The notes under the pieces: generated by a model
What the model saw: the letters and a program-made list of their open reading frames with translations, nothing else
Told to the model about the DNA's origin: nothing
Database searches by the model: none
Program-made: the position numbers and the translations under genes
Assembly (NCBI RefSeq): GCF_001938945.1
Contig: NZ_MKIO01000025.1
Span: 1 to 64,000, forward strand
Direction: 5' to 3'
From: Xaviernesmea rhizosphaerae
GTDB taxonomy: Bacteria > Pseudomonadota > Alphaproteobacteria > Rhizobiales > Rhizobiaceae
DNA length: 64,000 nucleotides
In this document: positions 47,104 to 57,680 of the stretch, piece by piece
How the letters are laid out: every line of letters begins with the position of its first letter
Numbering within the stretch: the first letter of the stretch is position 1

Positions 47104-48351
47104 ATGCCATTCGATCCGCCCTTCCGCCTTGCCGCCGACCACCCGTCCGTTTCGCTCGATCTGCATGATCCCCGCTTCTTCACCGACCCCTGGGCAAGCT
47201 ATGCGGCGCTGCATGCGCAGGCGCCGCGCTTCTTCTGGGAGGAGGAAGGCAAGTGGTTCTTCGCGTCCTATGCCGATGTCAACGCGCTGCTGCGCGACCG
47301 GCGCTTCGGCCGGCAGATCCTGCATGTGGCCAGCCGACAGGAGCTGGGCCTGCCCGAGCCGCAGCCGCATCTGGCCGATTTCGACCGGATCGAATCCTTC
47401 TCGCTCCTGGAACTGGAGCCGCCGGCACATACGCGGCTGAGGACGCTGGTCAACCGCGCCTTCGTCTCGCGCCAGATCGACAGGCTGACGCCGCGCATCA
47501 CGGCGCTCTCGCACGCGCTGATCGACGGTTTCGCCGACAAAGGCGAGACGGAACTGCTGACGTCCTATGCCGAAGTGATCCCCGTCACCATCATCGCGGA
47601 AATGCTCGGCGTGCCGCAGGAGGCAGCGCCCAGGCTGCTCGACTGGTCGCACCGGATGGTGCGCATGTATATGGCGCGGCCGACGCGCGAGACGGAAGAC
47701 GACGCCAACCAGGCCTCCGCCGACTTCGGCGCCTATCTGGCCGACATCATCGACTGGAAGCGCAAGAACCCGGCCGACGACCTGCTGACCCAGATGATCA
47801 CCGCCGATCGCGACGGCCAGACGCTGAGCGAGGAGGAACTGATCTCCACCGCTGCGCTGCTGCTCAATGCCGGGCATGAGGCGACGGTGCACCAGATCGG
47901 CAATGCGGTCGCGCTGATCCTGTCGCAGGGCGCCGACCCCGCGGCGCTCTTCGCCGATGACAGGGCGACCACGCTGACGGTGGAGGAATGTCTGCGCCGT
48001 GCCGCTCCCTTGCATCTGTTCCAGCGCATCGCGCTCGAGGACGTCACGCTGGACGGCGGCATCACGATCAAGCGCGGCGAGCGCATCGGCCTCCTGCTCG
48101 GTGCGGCCAATGTCGATCCGACCCGCTTCACCGACCCCATGGCCTTCCGTCCGACCCGCGACGAGGGCGCGAACCTTTCTTTCGGCGCCGGCATCCATTT
48201 CTGCATCGGCGCGCCGCTCGCCCGGCTGGAGCTAAAGATTTCCCTGCCGATCCTGTTCCAGCACCTGCCCAACCTGCGTCTGAAGGCCATGCCGGAGGTC
48301 AAGGACAGCTTCCATTTCCATGGGCTGGAGCGTGTCGAGCTGGTCTGGTGA
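47104..48351 (+). CDS. Cytochrome P450
   Basis: 415 residues, bacterial soluble class. The heme-ligand loop FGAGIHFCIGAPLARLE places the axial Cys at 367; the I-helix oxygen-activation motif is LLNAGHEATVHQ and the K-helix ExxR is in VEECLRRAAPLHLFQR. LLELEPPAHTRLRTLVNRAF near residue 100 is also typical (C-helix). It is a monooxygenase of unknown substrate, and no ferredoxin or reductase gene is adjacent, so it must use partners encoded elsewhere. It is divergent from the EEP/PLD pair. Confidence 0.95.
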   Translation: MPFDPPFRLAADHPSVSLDLHDPRFFTDPWASYAALHAQAPRFFWEEEGKWFFASYADVNALLRDRRFGRQILHVASRQELGLPEPQPHLADFDRIESFSLLELEPPAHTRLRTLVNRAFVSRQIDRLTPRITALSHALIDGFADKGETELLTSYAEVIPVTIIAEMLGVPQEAAPRLLDWSHRMVRMYMARPTRETEDDANQASADFGAYLADIIDWKRKNPADDLLTQMITADRDGQTLSEEELISTAALLLNAGHEATVHQIGNAVALILSQGADPAALFADDRATTLTVEECLRRAAPLHLFQRIALEDVTLDGGITIKRGERIGLLLGAANVDPTRFTDPMAFRPTRDEGANLSFGAGIHFCIGAPLARLELKISLPILFQHLPNLRLKAMPEVKDSFHFHGLERVELVW

Positions 48352-48598
48352 GAGTGCCGAGGCGGCCGCAGCATTCTCAGCGGTCGCGCCTCATTCGAAG
48401 CAAGCCCCCTTGAAACCGCCCTCCACAGCACGAAAATGGCGGCCGGTTAGCTTTCGACAAAGAATGTGCAGTGCAACATTAGAATTGACAAGCATACCGA
48501 TCGCCGAATAGTCCAATCTGATGCTTTTTCCGGCTTGCGACATATGCCTCGTCGACGGCTGCTTTTTTTGAAGTTCGCATTCAGGGAGCGATGCGCTG

Positions 48599-49621
48599 AT
48601 GACGGCCAAGCCTCGTTATCTGTCGATACAGTATCTGCGCGCGATCGCAGCCCTCATGGTCGTGTTCCACCATCTGCGCGACCCCAAGCCGTGGCTTTAT
48701 AATCCGTTCGAGAATTTTTCCTTCGGCGCCTATGGCGTCGAAATCTTCTTCGTCATCAGTGGTTTCGTCATCTATACCGCTGCGCGGCAGGAGCCGGTGG
48801 GTGAATTCGTCCGGCGAAGGATCATCCGTGTGGTGCCGCTCTACTGGCTGGCGACTGCCGGCTACATCGCCATCGATGCGGTGTCGCATGGCGTGGCCTA
48901 TCAGGCGGCATCGCTCGAGACGATCGTGAAGAGCTTCCTGTTCATCCCGCATTTTCATCCGCTGCTCACAGATCAGGTCCTGCCCTATCTTATTCCCGGA
49001 TGGAGCCTGAATTACGAGATGTTCTTTTACGCGCTGTTTGCGGTGACGGCCGCCTTCGGCGCCTACCGGCTCGGCATTCTGCTCGTGCTTCTGGTGCTAC
49101 TGGTCGCGCTCGGCGCTCTCCTGTCGCCCCTTCATTCCCCGCTTGCGCTGACCTATACCAATCCGTTGATTTTGCTGTTCGGCGCCGGTCTGCTCATCGC
49201 CTATGGCGAGCGCCTTGGACGGCTGCCTAAGGCTGCAGCTCTGCTGCTCTTCATCAGCGCACCGGCCGTGCTGGCCATCGACTGGCTTTCGGGAAGCATG
49301 CTGCATCTGTTGCCTGCCATCGGCCTAACGCTCGGCTTCGTCGCCTTAGAACACCACAGGCGCCTGGGCGAGGTTCGGCTCCTGCGCCTGATCGGCGATG
49401 CGAGCTATGCGATCTACCTCTCGCATTTTCTGATCATCCGCATCGTGGTGGTGCTGGTCCAGCATCTTCCCCTGTCGGGGCCGCCCCAGTTCATCATCCT
49501 CCTGGCAACGGGCCTCGCCGGATCGATCGTTTTCGGCATCGCCGTCCACCTCCTGGTCGAAAAGCCGTTGATCCGGCTGTTCAACCGTCGCCTGTTGCGC
49601 AAGCGCCAGCTGCCTGCTTGA
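48599..49621 (+). CDS. Acyltransferase 3 family membrane protein
   Basis: 340 residues, about ten membrane helices. The N-terminus SIQYLRAIAALMVVFHHLRD carries the catalytic-site Arg14 and the His pair (24-25) of the OafA/NodX/OpgC-type family; FGAYGVEIFFVISGFVIY is the second conserved block. These proteins O-acylate exported polysaccharides or lipids. The ribosome site GGGAG is about 10 nt before ATG 48599. No polysaccharide genes are next to it. The 247-nt gap before it is AT-richer than average. Confidence 0.92.
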   Translation: MTAKPRYLSIQYLRAIAALMVVFHHLRDPKPWLYNPFENFSFGAYGVEIFFVISGFVIYTAARQEPVGEFVRRRIIRVVPLYWLATAGYIAIDAVSHGVAYQAASLETIVKSFLFIPHFHPLLTDQVLPYLIPGWSLNYEMFFYALFAVTAAFGAYRLGILLVLLVLLVALGALLSPLHSPLALTYTNPLILLFGAGLLIAYGERLGRLPKAAALLLFISAPAVLAIDWLSGSMLHLLPAIGLTLGFVALEHHRRLGEVRLLRLIGDASYAIYLSHFLIIRIVVVLVQHLPLSGPPQFIILLATGLAGSIVFGIAVHLLVEKPLIRLFNRRLLRKRQLPA

Positions 49622-49720
49622 CGGATCGGCCACCGCTCGAACGATAAGCACGCATTCGGTCCGTTCTGCAGGCGCGCGCCCAGCCTGAGCAAAAAGCCGT
49701 TCGCGCGCAAGCGGTGGTCG

Positions 49721-50074
49721 TCAGATCCGGATCACATAATCCTTCCGCGTGGTCTCGATCACCTCCCAGATCCCCTTGAACCCGGGGCGCAGGATCATGC
49801 TGTCGCCAGCCTTCAGCTCGAAGACGGTTCCGTCCTCCGAGATCACGCGGGAATGGCCCGAGAGGATGTGGAAATACTCCCACTCCTCATAGACGATCCG
49901 CCAGGCGCCCGGCGTCGCCTCCCAGATCCCGGCATAGAGGCCGCCTTCGGCCTCCTCCAGGTTCCAGGTGCGAAATTGCGGGTCGCCCGAGACGATGCGG
50001 TCGGCCGCCGGCGCGCCGACATCAGGCGCGACGCTGCCGGGATCGAAGGTGAAGCCGAGTGACGGGATACTCAT
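49721..50074 (-). CDS. Cupin domain protein
   Basis: 117 residues, single cupin barrel. The second half (YEEWEYFHILSGHSRVISED, then FELKAGDSMILRPGFKGIWE) matches the DUF861 cupins related to ureidoglycolate and ethanolamine-utilisation cupins. The usual metal His set is incomplete: only His in FHILSGH is evident. It starts 24 nt after metY on the same strand and may be co-transcribed. Function unknown. Confidence 0.82.
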   Translation of the reverse strand: MSIPSLGFTFDPGSVAPDVGAPAADRIVSGDPQFRTWNLEEAEGGLYAGIWEATPGAWRIVYEEWEYFHILSGHSRVISEDGTVFELKAGDSMILRPGFKGIWEVIETTRKDYVIRI

Positions 50075-50098
50075 GCCAATCTCCTCACAGTCGTCGCC

Positions 50099-51379
50099 TC
50101 ATGCCTTGTCCAAAGCCTGCTGGAGATCGGCGATGATGTCGGCGACATCCTCGATGCCGATCGACAGGCGCACCACTTCCGGGCCGGCGCCCGCCGCCGC
50201 CTGCTGCTCCGGCGTCAGCTGCCGGTGGGTGGTGGAGGCGGGATGGATGACCAGCGACCGGGTGTCGCCGATATTGGCGAGGTGGGAGAGCATTTCCAGC
50301 CCTTCGACGAAGCGCTTGCCGGCGTCGTAGCCATCCTTGAGCCCGAATGTGAAGACGGCGCCGGCGCCCTGCGGCGCGTAACGCTGCTGCAGCGCATGGT
50401 TCGCATCGTCCTCCAGCCCGGAATAGCGCACCCAGGCCACCTTGGGATGTTGCTTCAGCCAGCGGGCGACCTCGCGGGCATTGTCGCAATGGCGCTGCAT
50501 GCGCAGCGGCAGCGTCTCGATGCCGGTGAGGATCATGAAGGCGTTGAAGGGCGAGATCGCCGGGCCGAAATCGCGCAGGCCCAGCACCCGGGCGGCGATG
50601 GCGAAGGAGACATTGCCGAAGGCCTGCGACAGCACGAGGCCGGCATATTCGGGCCGGGGCTCGCTGAGTGCCGGATAATTGCCCGAGGCCGCCCAGTCGA
50701 AGGTGCCGCCATCCACCAGGATTCCGCCCATGGAATTGCCATGGCCGCCCATGAACTTGGTCAGCGAATGCACGACGATGTCGGCGCCGTGCTCCAGCGG
50801 GCGCACGAGATAGGGCGTGGCCATGGTGTTGTCGACGATGAGCGGCAGGCCGTGGCGGTGGGCGATCTCGGCAATGGCGGCGATATCCACGAAGGTGCCG
50901 CCGGGATTGGCGAGACTCTCGATGAAGATCGCCCGGGTGCGGTCGTCGATCTCGGCCTCGAAGCTCTCCGGGTGATCGGTATCGGCCCAGCGCACCTGCC
51001 AGTCGAAGGACTTAAAGGAATGGGCGAACTGGTTGATCGAACCGCCGTAAAGCTTTCTGGCGGCAACGAAATTGTCGCCCGGACGCAGGATCGTATGGAA
51101 CACGAGCAACTGGGCGGCATGGCCCGACGCCACGGCAAGCGCGGCCGTGCCGCCTTCCAAAGCTGCCACCCGCTCCTCCAGCACCGCCTGGGTCGGGTTG
51201 GTGATGCGGGTATAGATATTGCCGGCGGCCTGCAGGCCGAAGAGCGCGGCGGCCTGATCGGTATCCTCGAAGACGAAGCTGGTCGTCTGATAGATCGGCG
51301 TCGCCCGCGCGCCCGTGGTCGGATCGGGCTGAGCGCCGGCATGGACGGCCAGCGTGTTGAACCCCGGATTGCCTGCCAT
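50099..51379 (-). CDS. metY: O-acetylhomoserine sulfhydrylase (PLP-dependent)
   Basis: 426 residues, Cys/Met metabolism PLP enzyme. The PLP lysine is Lys208 in [32 protein letters not shown] and [13 protein letters not shown] are hallmarks of the O-acetylhomoserine aminocarboxypropyltransferase branch, which makes homocysteine directly from sulfide. GGAGGAAAC precedes ATG 51379. I saw no SAM-II riboswitch motif in the leader. A cystathionine gamma-synthase or MetZ role is less likely on length and motifs. Confidence 0.9.
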   Translation of the reverse strand: MAGNPGFNTLAVHAGAQPDPTTGARATPIYQTTSFVFEDTDQAAALFGLQAAGNIYTRITNPTQAVLEERVAALEGGTAALAVASGHAAQLLVFHTILRPGDNFVAARKLYGGSINQFAHSFKSFDWQVRWADTDHPESFEAEIDDRTRAIFIESLANPGGTFVDIAAIAEIAHRHGLPLIVDNTMATPYLVRPLEHGADIVVHSLTKFMGGHGNSMGGILVDGGTFDWAASGNYPALSEPRPEYAGLVLSQAFGNVSFAIAARVLGLRDFGPAISPFNAFMILTGIETLPLRMQRHCDNAREVARWLKQHPKVAWVRYSGLEDDANHALQQRYAPQGAGAVFTFGLKDGYDAGKRFVEGLEMLSHLANIGDTRSLVIHPASTTHRQLTPEQQAAAGAGPEVVRLSIGIEDVADIIADLQQALDKA

Positions 51380-51550
51380 GATGTTTCCTCCTGCTTGGCC
51401 TGTTTCTCCCGGCATCATGGCCCGGCGGACAGGCGCCGGTCAAAGCGGCTTTTGCCCGCGATCCACAGGCCGCACGCAAAGCACGCCGCGCAGGCCGAGC
51501 CCGAGAGGATGATTATTCTCCCGGCCGGCATCCGTCGTCGGGCGAAGGGT

Positions 51551-51979
51551 TCAAAGCCCGAGACGTGGAATTTCGATGGCCGGGCAGCGGTTCATCACCA
51601 CCTCGATGCCGCCCGCCTCCGCCCTGGCCGCGGCCTGATCGTCGCGCACCGAGAGCTGACCCCAGATCACCTTCGGACGCGGCACCATGGCAAGCGCCTC
51701 CTCCACCACGCCGTCCAGCTGGTCGGCCGCGCGGAAGACATCGACCATGTCCACCGGCTCGGCAATATCGGCAAGGCGGGCGGCGACGGTCTGGCCGAGG
51801 ATGGTCTTGCCTGCCTGCCCCGGATTGACGGGAATGACGCGGTAGCCGCGCGACAGGAGAAAAGCCATGACACCATGGCTCGGCCGCGCCGCATTGGGCG
51901 AGGCACCGACAAGCGCGATCACCTTGCTGTCCCCGAGAATGCGCGCGAGCTGCGCGTCGCTGTAATGATCGTGGTTCAT
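51551..51979 (-). CDS. CoA-binding domain protein (YccU-like)
   Basis: 142 residues, single Rossmann CoA-binding domain. The start has KVIALVGASPNAARPSHGVM (nucleotide loop), then YRVIPVNPGQAGKTILGQ and PKVIWGQLSVRDDQAAARAE; the final VVMNRCPAIEIPRL is typical. GGGAGGAG lies before ATG 51979. Members bind CoA but their role is unknown. It is upstream of metY in the same direction, 171 nt away. Confidence 0.9.
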   Translation of the reverse strand: MNHDHYSDAQLARILGDSKVIALVGASPNAARPSHGVMAFLLSRGYRVIPVNPGQAGKTILGQTVAARLADIAEPVDMVDVFRAADQLDGVVEEALAMVPRPKVIWGQLSVRDDQAAARAEAGGIEVVMNRCPAIEIPRLGL

Positions 51980-52332
51980 CCGCGTCTCCTCCCTTTGGCC
52001 GCTCTTTCGGGTCGTTACGTCACGGCCCGGAAATCGGCCTTGCCGGGGCGCTGCAGGGCCGCCCCGGGAATACCTATATCGAGCGCGGGCGCCGCCCTCT
52101 GTCCAGAGGCGGCGGCAAAAATTGCGGCTGGATCCGGCCTGATGGCAGCAGGCGACATCGCGCAAAGCGGGTTCTCGAATTCCCTGCTGCGCGCCAAGCG
52201 AACAAAAAACCGGCATTTCGCCAGCGCGGCTCTCTGCGGAATTTCATCGTTCCGTCAACGGATCATGACCGTTCTGTCATGGTGCCATCCTAGCAACGGG
52301 GCGTGCTCCTTCCCCAGTTTCAGGTGACATCC

Positions 52333-53703
52333 ATGAACGCACGTTTGCTTTCCGCCCTGATTTTCGCCCTTTCCGCGAGCGTTGCCCCGCTTGCGGCCCA
52401 TGCCGAGGAAAAGGCCTTCCCCGCCAAGCTCGCCGCCCAGGTGGTGCTGCCTGCCAATACGGTCATCCCCGCACCGGCCGATGCGCCCGAGGCCCTGAAA
52501 ACGGCTGGCAAGTTCACGACGCCGGATCGCAAGCGCGCCCAGGGCATCGGCACCGTTCCGGGCATGGACGGCGTTCACCCGACCGGCCTGTCTCTGCCGT
52601 TCGACGGTCAGGCGGTTCAGGGCCTGTCCGGCATCAAGACCATGGCCGACGGCACCTTCTGGACGCTGACGGACAATGGCTTCGGCACCAAGCTGAATTC
52701 GGTCGACGCCATGCTGATGCTCCATCATGTCAAGCTCGACTGGGCCGGCGGCAAGTTCGACCGGATGGAGACCATCTTCCTGTCCGACCCCAACAAGATC
52801 GCCCCCTTCCCGATCGTCATGGAAGGCGCGGAAAAGCGCTATCTGACCGGTTCCGATTTCGACCTGGAATCGATCCAGCCGGTGGCCGACGGCTTCTGGC
52901 TCGGCGAGGAGTTTGGCCCGTATCTGATGAAGGTCAATCTGAAGGGTGAGCTTGAGGCCGTCTATCCGACCACGATCGAGGGCAAGCCGGTGATGTCACC
53001 CGACAATCCGACGCTGACCCTGCCCTCCGACCCGACCAAGCCGCTGCCGGCCGGCTTCAACCTGCGCCGCTCCAACGGCTTCGAGGGCATGGCCATGTCG
53101 AAGGACGGCTCCAAGCTCTACGCGCTTCTCGAAGGCCCACTCTATCTCGGCGAGGGCAAGTTCGAGCAGGTGGACGGTCAGAACGCGCTGCGCATTGCCG
53201 AATTCGACACCAAGGCCAAGGCCTGGACCGGCCGCAGCTGGCTCTATCCGCTTTCGGCCGGCGGCACCAATATCGGCGATTTCAACATGATCGACGGCAC
53301 CGCGGCCCTGGTGCTGGAGCGCGACGGTGGCGAAGGCACGGCCGACAAGGCCTGCGCCGATCCGGCCAAGCCGCAGGTCGACTGCTTCGAGAAGCCGGCC
53401 AAGCACAAGCGCGTCTACAAGATCGAGATGACGGATGAGAACGCCGGCAAGGCCGTGCGCAAGATCGGCTATATCGACCTGATGAACATCGCCGACCCGG
53501 ACAAGAAGGCCAGCCAGGGCACCAAGGACGGCATCTACACCATGCCCTTCGTCACCATCGAGAATGTCGATGTGGTCGATGCGACCCACATCGTGGTCGG
53601 CAACGACAACAACCTGCCCTTCTCCATCGGCCGTTTCATCGACAAGGCCGACGACAATGAGATGGTGCTGCTCGACGTGGGTGATTTCCTGACCGCCAAG
53701 TAA
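52333..53703 (+). CDS. Secreted phytase-like esterase
   Basis: 456 residues with a clear signal peptide (LLSALIFALSASVAPLAAHA, cleavage before EEK), so periplasmic or secreted. The body is the esterase-like activity of phytase family (beta-propeller): LSGIKTMADGTFWTLTDNGF near the start, DFDLESIQPVADGFWLGEEF, NGFEGMAMSKDGSKLYALLE, and the closing VVGNDNNLPFSIGR. The family is thought to hydrolyse phosphate esters; activity is not proven here. Start ATG 52333 with AGGTGA upstream. It is convergent with ppx-ppk, which also concern phosphate. Confidence 0.88.
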   Translation: MNARLLSALIFALSASVAPLAAHAEEKAFPAKLAAQVVLPANTVIPAPADAPEALKTAGKFTTPDRKRAQGIGTVPGMDGVHPTGLSLPFDGQAVQGLSGIKTMADGTFWTLTDNGFGTKLNSVDAMLMLHHVKLDWAGGKFDRMETIFLSDPNKIAPFPIVMEGAEKRYLTGSDFDLESIQPVADGFWLGEEFGPYLMKVNLKGELEAVYPTTIEGKPVMSPDNPTLTLPSDPTKPLPAGFNLRRSNGFEGMAMSKDGSKLYALLEGPLYLGEGKFEQVDGQNALRIAEFDTKAKAWTGRSWLYPLSAGGTNIGDFNMIDGTAALVLERDGGEGTADKACADPAKPQVDCFEKPAKHKRVYKIEMTDENAGKAVRKIGYIDLMNIADPDKKASQGTKDGIYTMPFVTIENVDVVDATHIVVGNDNNLPFSIGRFIDKADDNEMVLLDVGDFLTAK

Positions 53704-53762
53704 GGCGCGCCGGACGCCGCCGGCACGCCGGACCTTCCTCGCAAGGAGGGTTCGGCCACAAG

Positions 53763-53799
53763 GCAAAAGGCCGATGCGGAAAACGCATCGGCCTTTTGC
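53763..53799. terminator. Bidirectional terminator between the phytase-like gene and ppx
   Basis: A perfect 16-bp stem (53763-53778 with 53784-53799) with loop GAAAA and core GGCCGATGCG/CGCATCGGCC; four T on each side. It serves the two convergent genes. Confidence 0.85.
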
Positions 53800-53815
53800 T
53801 TTGGATCTGACAGCC

Positions 53816-55336
53816 CTATTGGAACTGAAGCGTGATCTTCTTGCCGGTGAGCTTGGCCAGCTGCTGCAGCCTCCCGTCCAGGCGCTCGCCGGCGAAATCC
53901 TGCAGGCCGGCGGGCACGATCCAGTCCACCGCACCCTCCTCCTTCGCCGAGGGTTCGAGGCGCAGTTCGCGCACGACGCCGGGCATGGAGGCGGAGAAGA
54001 GATAGAGAACGCGCAGGAGGGCGCCGAGCACCCGTGCGCGCTGCATCATGCGCGGCGTGGCGATCATGGCCAGCGGCCCGGTGGCATCGTCGTCGCGCAC
54101 GCCTTCGAAGCGATAATAGTTGGCGAGCGCAATATAGGCACGGCCGGCATGGCTGATGCCGCTGAAGGTCGAATGCGCGATGATATTCAGCGCCTGCAGG
54201 CCACGATAATCCGGATGGGCGCGCCAGCTGATATCGGCCAGCAGGCAGGCAGCCTGGCGATAGCGGCTTTCCTCGTCGGTCTCGTCGAGCCCCAGCGCCT
54301 GCATGGCCGGCCCGGTCCAGGCCGCAAGCTCGCGGGCATGTTCGGGCGAGCGCGCCCGCAGGATCGCCAGTTCCTCTGCCGCGGCAAGCAGCGGGTCTTC
54401 CTTCTGCATCGATTCCGACAGAAGCGCGTAGAGATAGCCCTCGCGCACGCCGAGCGCGGAGAAGGAGACGAGGGCGGGCTTGGCCGCCGCAATCGCCTCC
54501 TGCAGCGTCACCGCGCCGAAGGGGATCAGAAGGCGGCGGCTCTTGGAGATCGCCGCATAGGCCGGCTCCTTGGAATCCTTGGACTCGGCCACCTCCGACA
54601 GGAAGCTCATCGCCTCCGCAAAGGGAATTTCATAGCCCTGCATCATGTGCAGCGGGTAGCCGCGCAGCTCCATATGCAGCTTGGCAATGGCGCGCCAAGT
54701 GCCGCCGACGGCATAGAAGGTGCGCCCCTCCCCGACTTTGAGAACGTCCGCGTCCTTGAAGTGGCGGCGGGCATAGCTGCGCGCCTTGGTCACCGATCCG
54801 CCGGAATGTTCCGACAGGCGGATGCCGCCCAGCGGCAGGGTGATACCCTTGCCGATCGCCGGTCCCTTGACCTCGACCAGTTCCAGCGAGCCGCCCCCGA
54901 GATCACCGACGATCCCATCAGGATCGTGATAGCCGCTGATGACGCCGAGCGCCGAATAATAGGCCTCTTCCTCGCCTGACAGCACCCGCACGGAGTGATG
55001 CAGGATCGCCTCTGCCCGGCGGATGAAATCCGGGCCGTTGGAGGCATCGCGGGCGGCGGCGGTCGCCAGCACGAAAGTGGTCCGGGCGCGGGCCTGCACC
55101 GACAGCGCGCGGAAGCGATGGAGCGCCGCGATGGCGCGCTCCACGCTTGCTTCGTCCATGCGGCCCGTCGCGTCGATTCCCTTGCCGAGCCCGCACATGA
55201 CCTTCTCGTTGAAGAGCACGGCGGGATTCCGGTTCAGTCCCTCGTAAACAACCAGTCGAACCGAGTTGGAGCCGATATCGACAACGGAGACAGGGGCAAT
55301 ACCCGGCAGGCGCCCCTGGGCTTCAGATTCCACCAT
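53816..55336 (-). CDS. ppx: Exopolyphosphatase
   Basis: 506 residues, Ppx/GppA family with the ASKHA fold. The phosphate-1 motif VVDIGSNSVRLVVYEG and phosphate-2 motif GIVGDLGGGSLELVEV are intact, with the catalytic Glu in the VLSGEEEAYYSALG region. It removes terminal phosphate from polyphosphate. It is downstream of ppk with 11 nt between, the usual opposed pair; an additional GppA-like (p)ppGpp activity cannot be excluded. Confidence 0.94.
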   Translation of the reverse strand: MVESEAQGRLPGIAPVSVVDIGSNSVRLVVYEGLNRNPAVLFNEKVMCGLGKGIDATGRMDEASVERAIAALHRFRALSVQARARTTFVLATAAARDASNGPDFIRRAEAILHHSVRVLSGEEEAYYSALGVISGYHDPDGIVGDLGGGSLELVEVKGPAIGKGITLPLGGIRLSEHSGGSVTKARSYARRHFKDADVLKVGEGRTFYAVGGTWRAIAKLHMELRGYPLHMMQGYEIPFAEAMSFLSEVAESKDSKEPAYAAISKSRRLLIPFGAVTLQEAIAAAKPALVSFSALGVREGYLYALLSESMQKEDPLLAAAEELAILRARSPEHARELAAWTGPAMQALGLDETDEESRYRQAACLLADISWRAHPDYRGLQALNIIAHSTFSGISHAGRAYIALANYYRFEGVRDDDATGPLAMIATPRMMQRARVLGALLRVLYLFSASMPGVVRELRLEPSAKEEGAVDWIVPAGLQDFAGERLDGRLQQLAKLTGKKITLQFQ

Positions 55337-55347
55337 GCAGACTCAAT

Positions 55348-57552
55348 TTACTTTCTACGATCGCTCTTCCAGCCGGCGATCACGCGCGGTGCGCTGGACT
55401 TCAGGGCCTCGCCGCGCCCCGACAGGCTCGGATTGGTCATGAAGTAAACCTGCGCATTGAACGGATCGGAGTCCTTCGACACCGCGATCCGCCGCGAGGT
55501 CCCGTCCTCAAGGATCTCGTAGCTCTGCTGATTATCGATCAGATTGGCCAGCATGATCTGCGAGAGAACCTGTTCGTGCACCGTCCGGTTGGTCAGAGGC
55601 ACGAGGGTTTCCACGCGCCGGTCCAGATTACGCGGCATCATATCCGCCGAGCCGATATAGACCAGCGCATGCTCGGAGGGAAGCCCGTGGCCATTGCCGA
55701 AGCAGAAGATGCGGCTGTGCTCAAGGAAGCGGCCGACAATCGATTTGACGCGGATGTTCTCGGACAGGCCGGGCACCTGCGGGCGCAGGCAGCAGATGCC
55801 ACGCACCACCAGTTCCACTTCCACGCCCGCGCGGCTGGCGCGGTAGAGCGCGTCGATGATGTCGGGATCGACCAGCGAATTCATCTTCATCCAGACGGCG
55901 GCCGGGCGGCCGGCCTGGGCGTGGACGATTTCCTCCTCGATATGCTGGAGGATGCGCGGGCGCAGCGTATAGGGCGAGATGCCGATCTTCATGTCCGGCT
56001 CGGGCTCGCCATAGCCGGTGATGAAGTTGAAGATGTTGGCCATGTCATGGCCGATCGCCGGATCGCAGGTGAAGAAGGACAGGTCGGTGTAGATCTTGGC
56101 GGTGATCGGGTGATAATTGCCGGTGCCGAGGTGGCAATAGGTGCGCAGGCGGCCATCCTCGCGGCGCACCACCATCGACATCTTCGCATGGGTCTTCAGC
56201 TCGATGAAGCCGAAGACGACCTGCACGCCGGCGCGCTCCAGGTCGCGGGCCCAGCGGATATTGGCTTCTTCATCGAAGCGGGCCTTGAGCTCCACCAGCG
56301 CGGTGACCGACTTGCCGGCCTCTGCCGCGTCGATCAGCGCGCGGACGATCGGGCTGTCGTTCGACGTGCGGTAGAGCGTCTGCTTGATCGCGAGAACATC
56401 GGGATCGCGGGCAGCCTGGTACAGAAACTGCACCACCACGTCGAAGCTCTCATAGGGGTGGTGGACGACCATGTCCTTTTCGCGGATGGCGGCGAAGCAA
56501 TCGCCGAAATGCTCGCGGACGCGCTCGGGAAATCGCGCATTGTAGGGCGGGAAGCGCAGGTCGTCGCGCGGGGCCTTGGCGATTTCCGACAGGGTGTTCA
56601 GCGCCAGCAGGCCCGGCAGAACGGCCACGCGGTTTTCCGGCACGGCCAGCTCGGAGATGACGAAGCGGCGCAGCTCGATCGGCATTTCCGAATCGATCTC
56701 GATGCGGATGACAGAGCCGCGGCGGCGGCGCTTCAATGCGGTTTCGAAGAAGCGCACGAGATCTTCGGCCTCTTCCTCCAGCTCGATATCGCTGTCGCGG
56801 ATCAGGCGGAAGGTGCCGGCGCCGCGCACCTCATAGCCCGGGAAGAGCCGCTCGATGAACAGGCCCACCACGTCTTCGAGCGTGATGTAGCGGATGGTCG
56901 ACTTCACATCCGGCAGGCGCACGAAGCGGTCCAGCGCGACGGGCAGACGCAGAAGCGCAGTCATGTGCTCGCGCTCGGCGGTGCTGACCAGCTGCAGCCC
57001 CATGGTGAAGCCGAGATTGGGAATGAAGGGGAAAGGATGCGCCGGATCGATCGACAGGGGCGTCAGCACGGGGAAGATGGTCTGCTCGAAGGTCGTCTCG
57101 AGCCAGGCGCGATCCTCGCGCGAGAGCGAGACCGGACGCACGATCAGGATGTCTTCCTTGGCCAGATATTGCTGCAGAACAGCCAGCGAGGCCTGCTGCT
57201 CCATCTGAAGATTGTTGATTTCGCGCAGGATTTCGTCAAGCTGCTCCGCCGGCGTCTTGCCGTCGGGCGAGCGCACCACCACGTTCTGGCGCACCTGGCC
57301 TTCCAGCCCGGCCACGCGCACCATGAAGAACTCGTCGAGATTGGCCGCCGAGATCGACAGGAAGCGGATGCGCTCCAGGAGCGGATGGGCCGGGTTCAGC
57401 GTCTCCTCGAGAACGCGCCGGTTGAACTGCAGCCAGGAGAATTCACGGTTGATGAAGCGGGTCGGGCTCGTCAGCAGGTCGACCCCGTCTTGGGCCGGCT
57501 TGACGTTTTCCTTGGCGCTTTCGATCGGGGTGGCGGCAGAAGACGTATCCAT
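55348..57552 (-). CDS. ppk: Polyphosphate kinase
   Basis: 734 residues, Ppk1. It polymerises ATP gamma-phosphate into polyphosphate through a phospho-histidine. Landmarks: [18 protein letters not shown] at the N-terminus, [33 protein letters not shown], and [20 protein letters not shown] containing the catalytic-site His. Start ATG 57552 ([10 protein letters not shown]); 38 further codons upstream are not conserved. A CTGTCAC box (57674-57680, minus) upstream could be part of a PhoB site, but the second half is weak. Confidence 0.96.
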   Translation of the reverse strand: MDTSSAATPIESAKENVKPAQDGVDLLTSPTRFINREFSWLQFNRRVLEETLNPAHPLLERIRFLSISAANLDEFFMVRVAGLEGQVRQNVVVRSPDGKTPAEQLDEILREINNLQMEQQASLAVLQQYLAKEDILIVRPVSLSREDRAWLETTFEQTIFPVLTPLSIDPAHPFPFIPNLGFTMGLQLVSTAEREHMTALLRLPVALDRFVRLPDVKSTIRYITLEDVVGLFIERLFPGYEVRGAGTFRLIRDSDIELEEEAEDLVRFFETALKRRRRGSVIRIEIDSEMPIELRRFVISELAVPENRVAVLPGLLALNTLSEIAKAPRDDLRFPPYNARFPERVREHFGDCFAAIREKDMVVHHPYESFDVVVQFLYQAARDPDVLAIKQTLYRTSNDSPIVRALIDAAEAGKSVTALVELKARFDEEANIRWARDLERAGVQVVFGFIELKTHAKMSMVVRREDGRLRTYCHLGTGNYHPITAKIYTDLSFFTCDPAIGHDMANIFNFITGYGEPEPDMKIGISPYTLRPRILQHIEEEIVHAQAGRPAAVWMKMNSLVDPDIIDALYRASRAGVEVELVVRGICCLRPQVPGLSENIRVKSIVGRFLEHSRIFCFGNGHGLPSEHALVYIGSADMMPRNLDRRVETLVPLTNRTVHEQVLSQIMLANLIDNQQSYEILEDGTSRRIAVSKDSDPFNAQVYFMTNPSLSGRGEALKSSAPRVIAGWKSDRRK

Positions 57553-57680
57553 AAGCCCTATCAACTCCTCTTGAAGCGAGACCTTGAGGATCTGCCGGCA
57601 GATGCCCCGCACGCTCGCGGTAAATTTCAATGTCTGCGTGTCTACGCGACTAGCGAAGTTTGGCAACCGTTCTGTGACAG

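Noticed and set aside
51380-51550. SAM-II riboswitch upstream of metY
   Set aside because: The leader lacks the conserved SAM-II core as I know it; nothing else riboswitch-like was seen.
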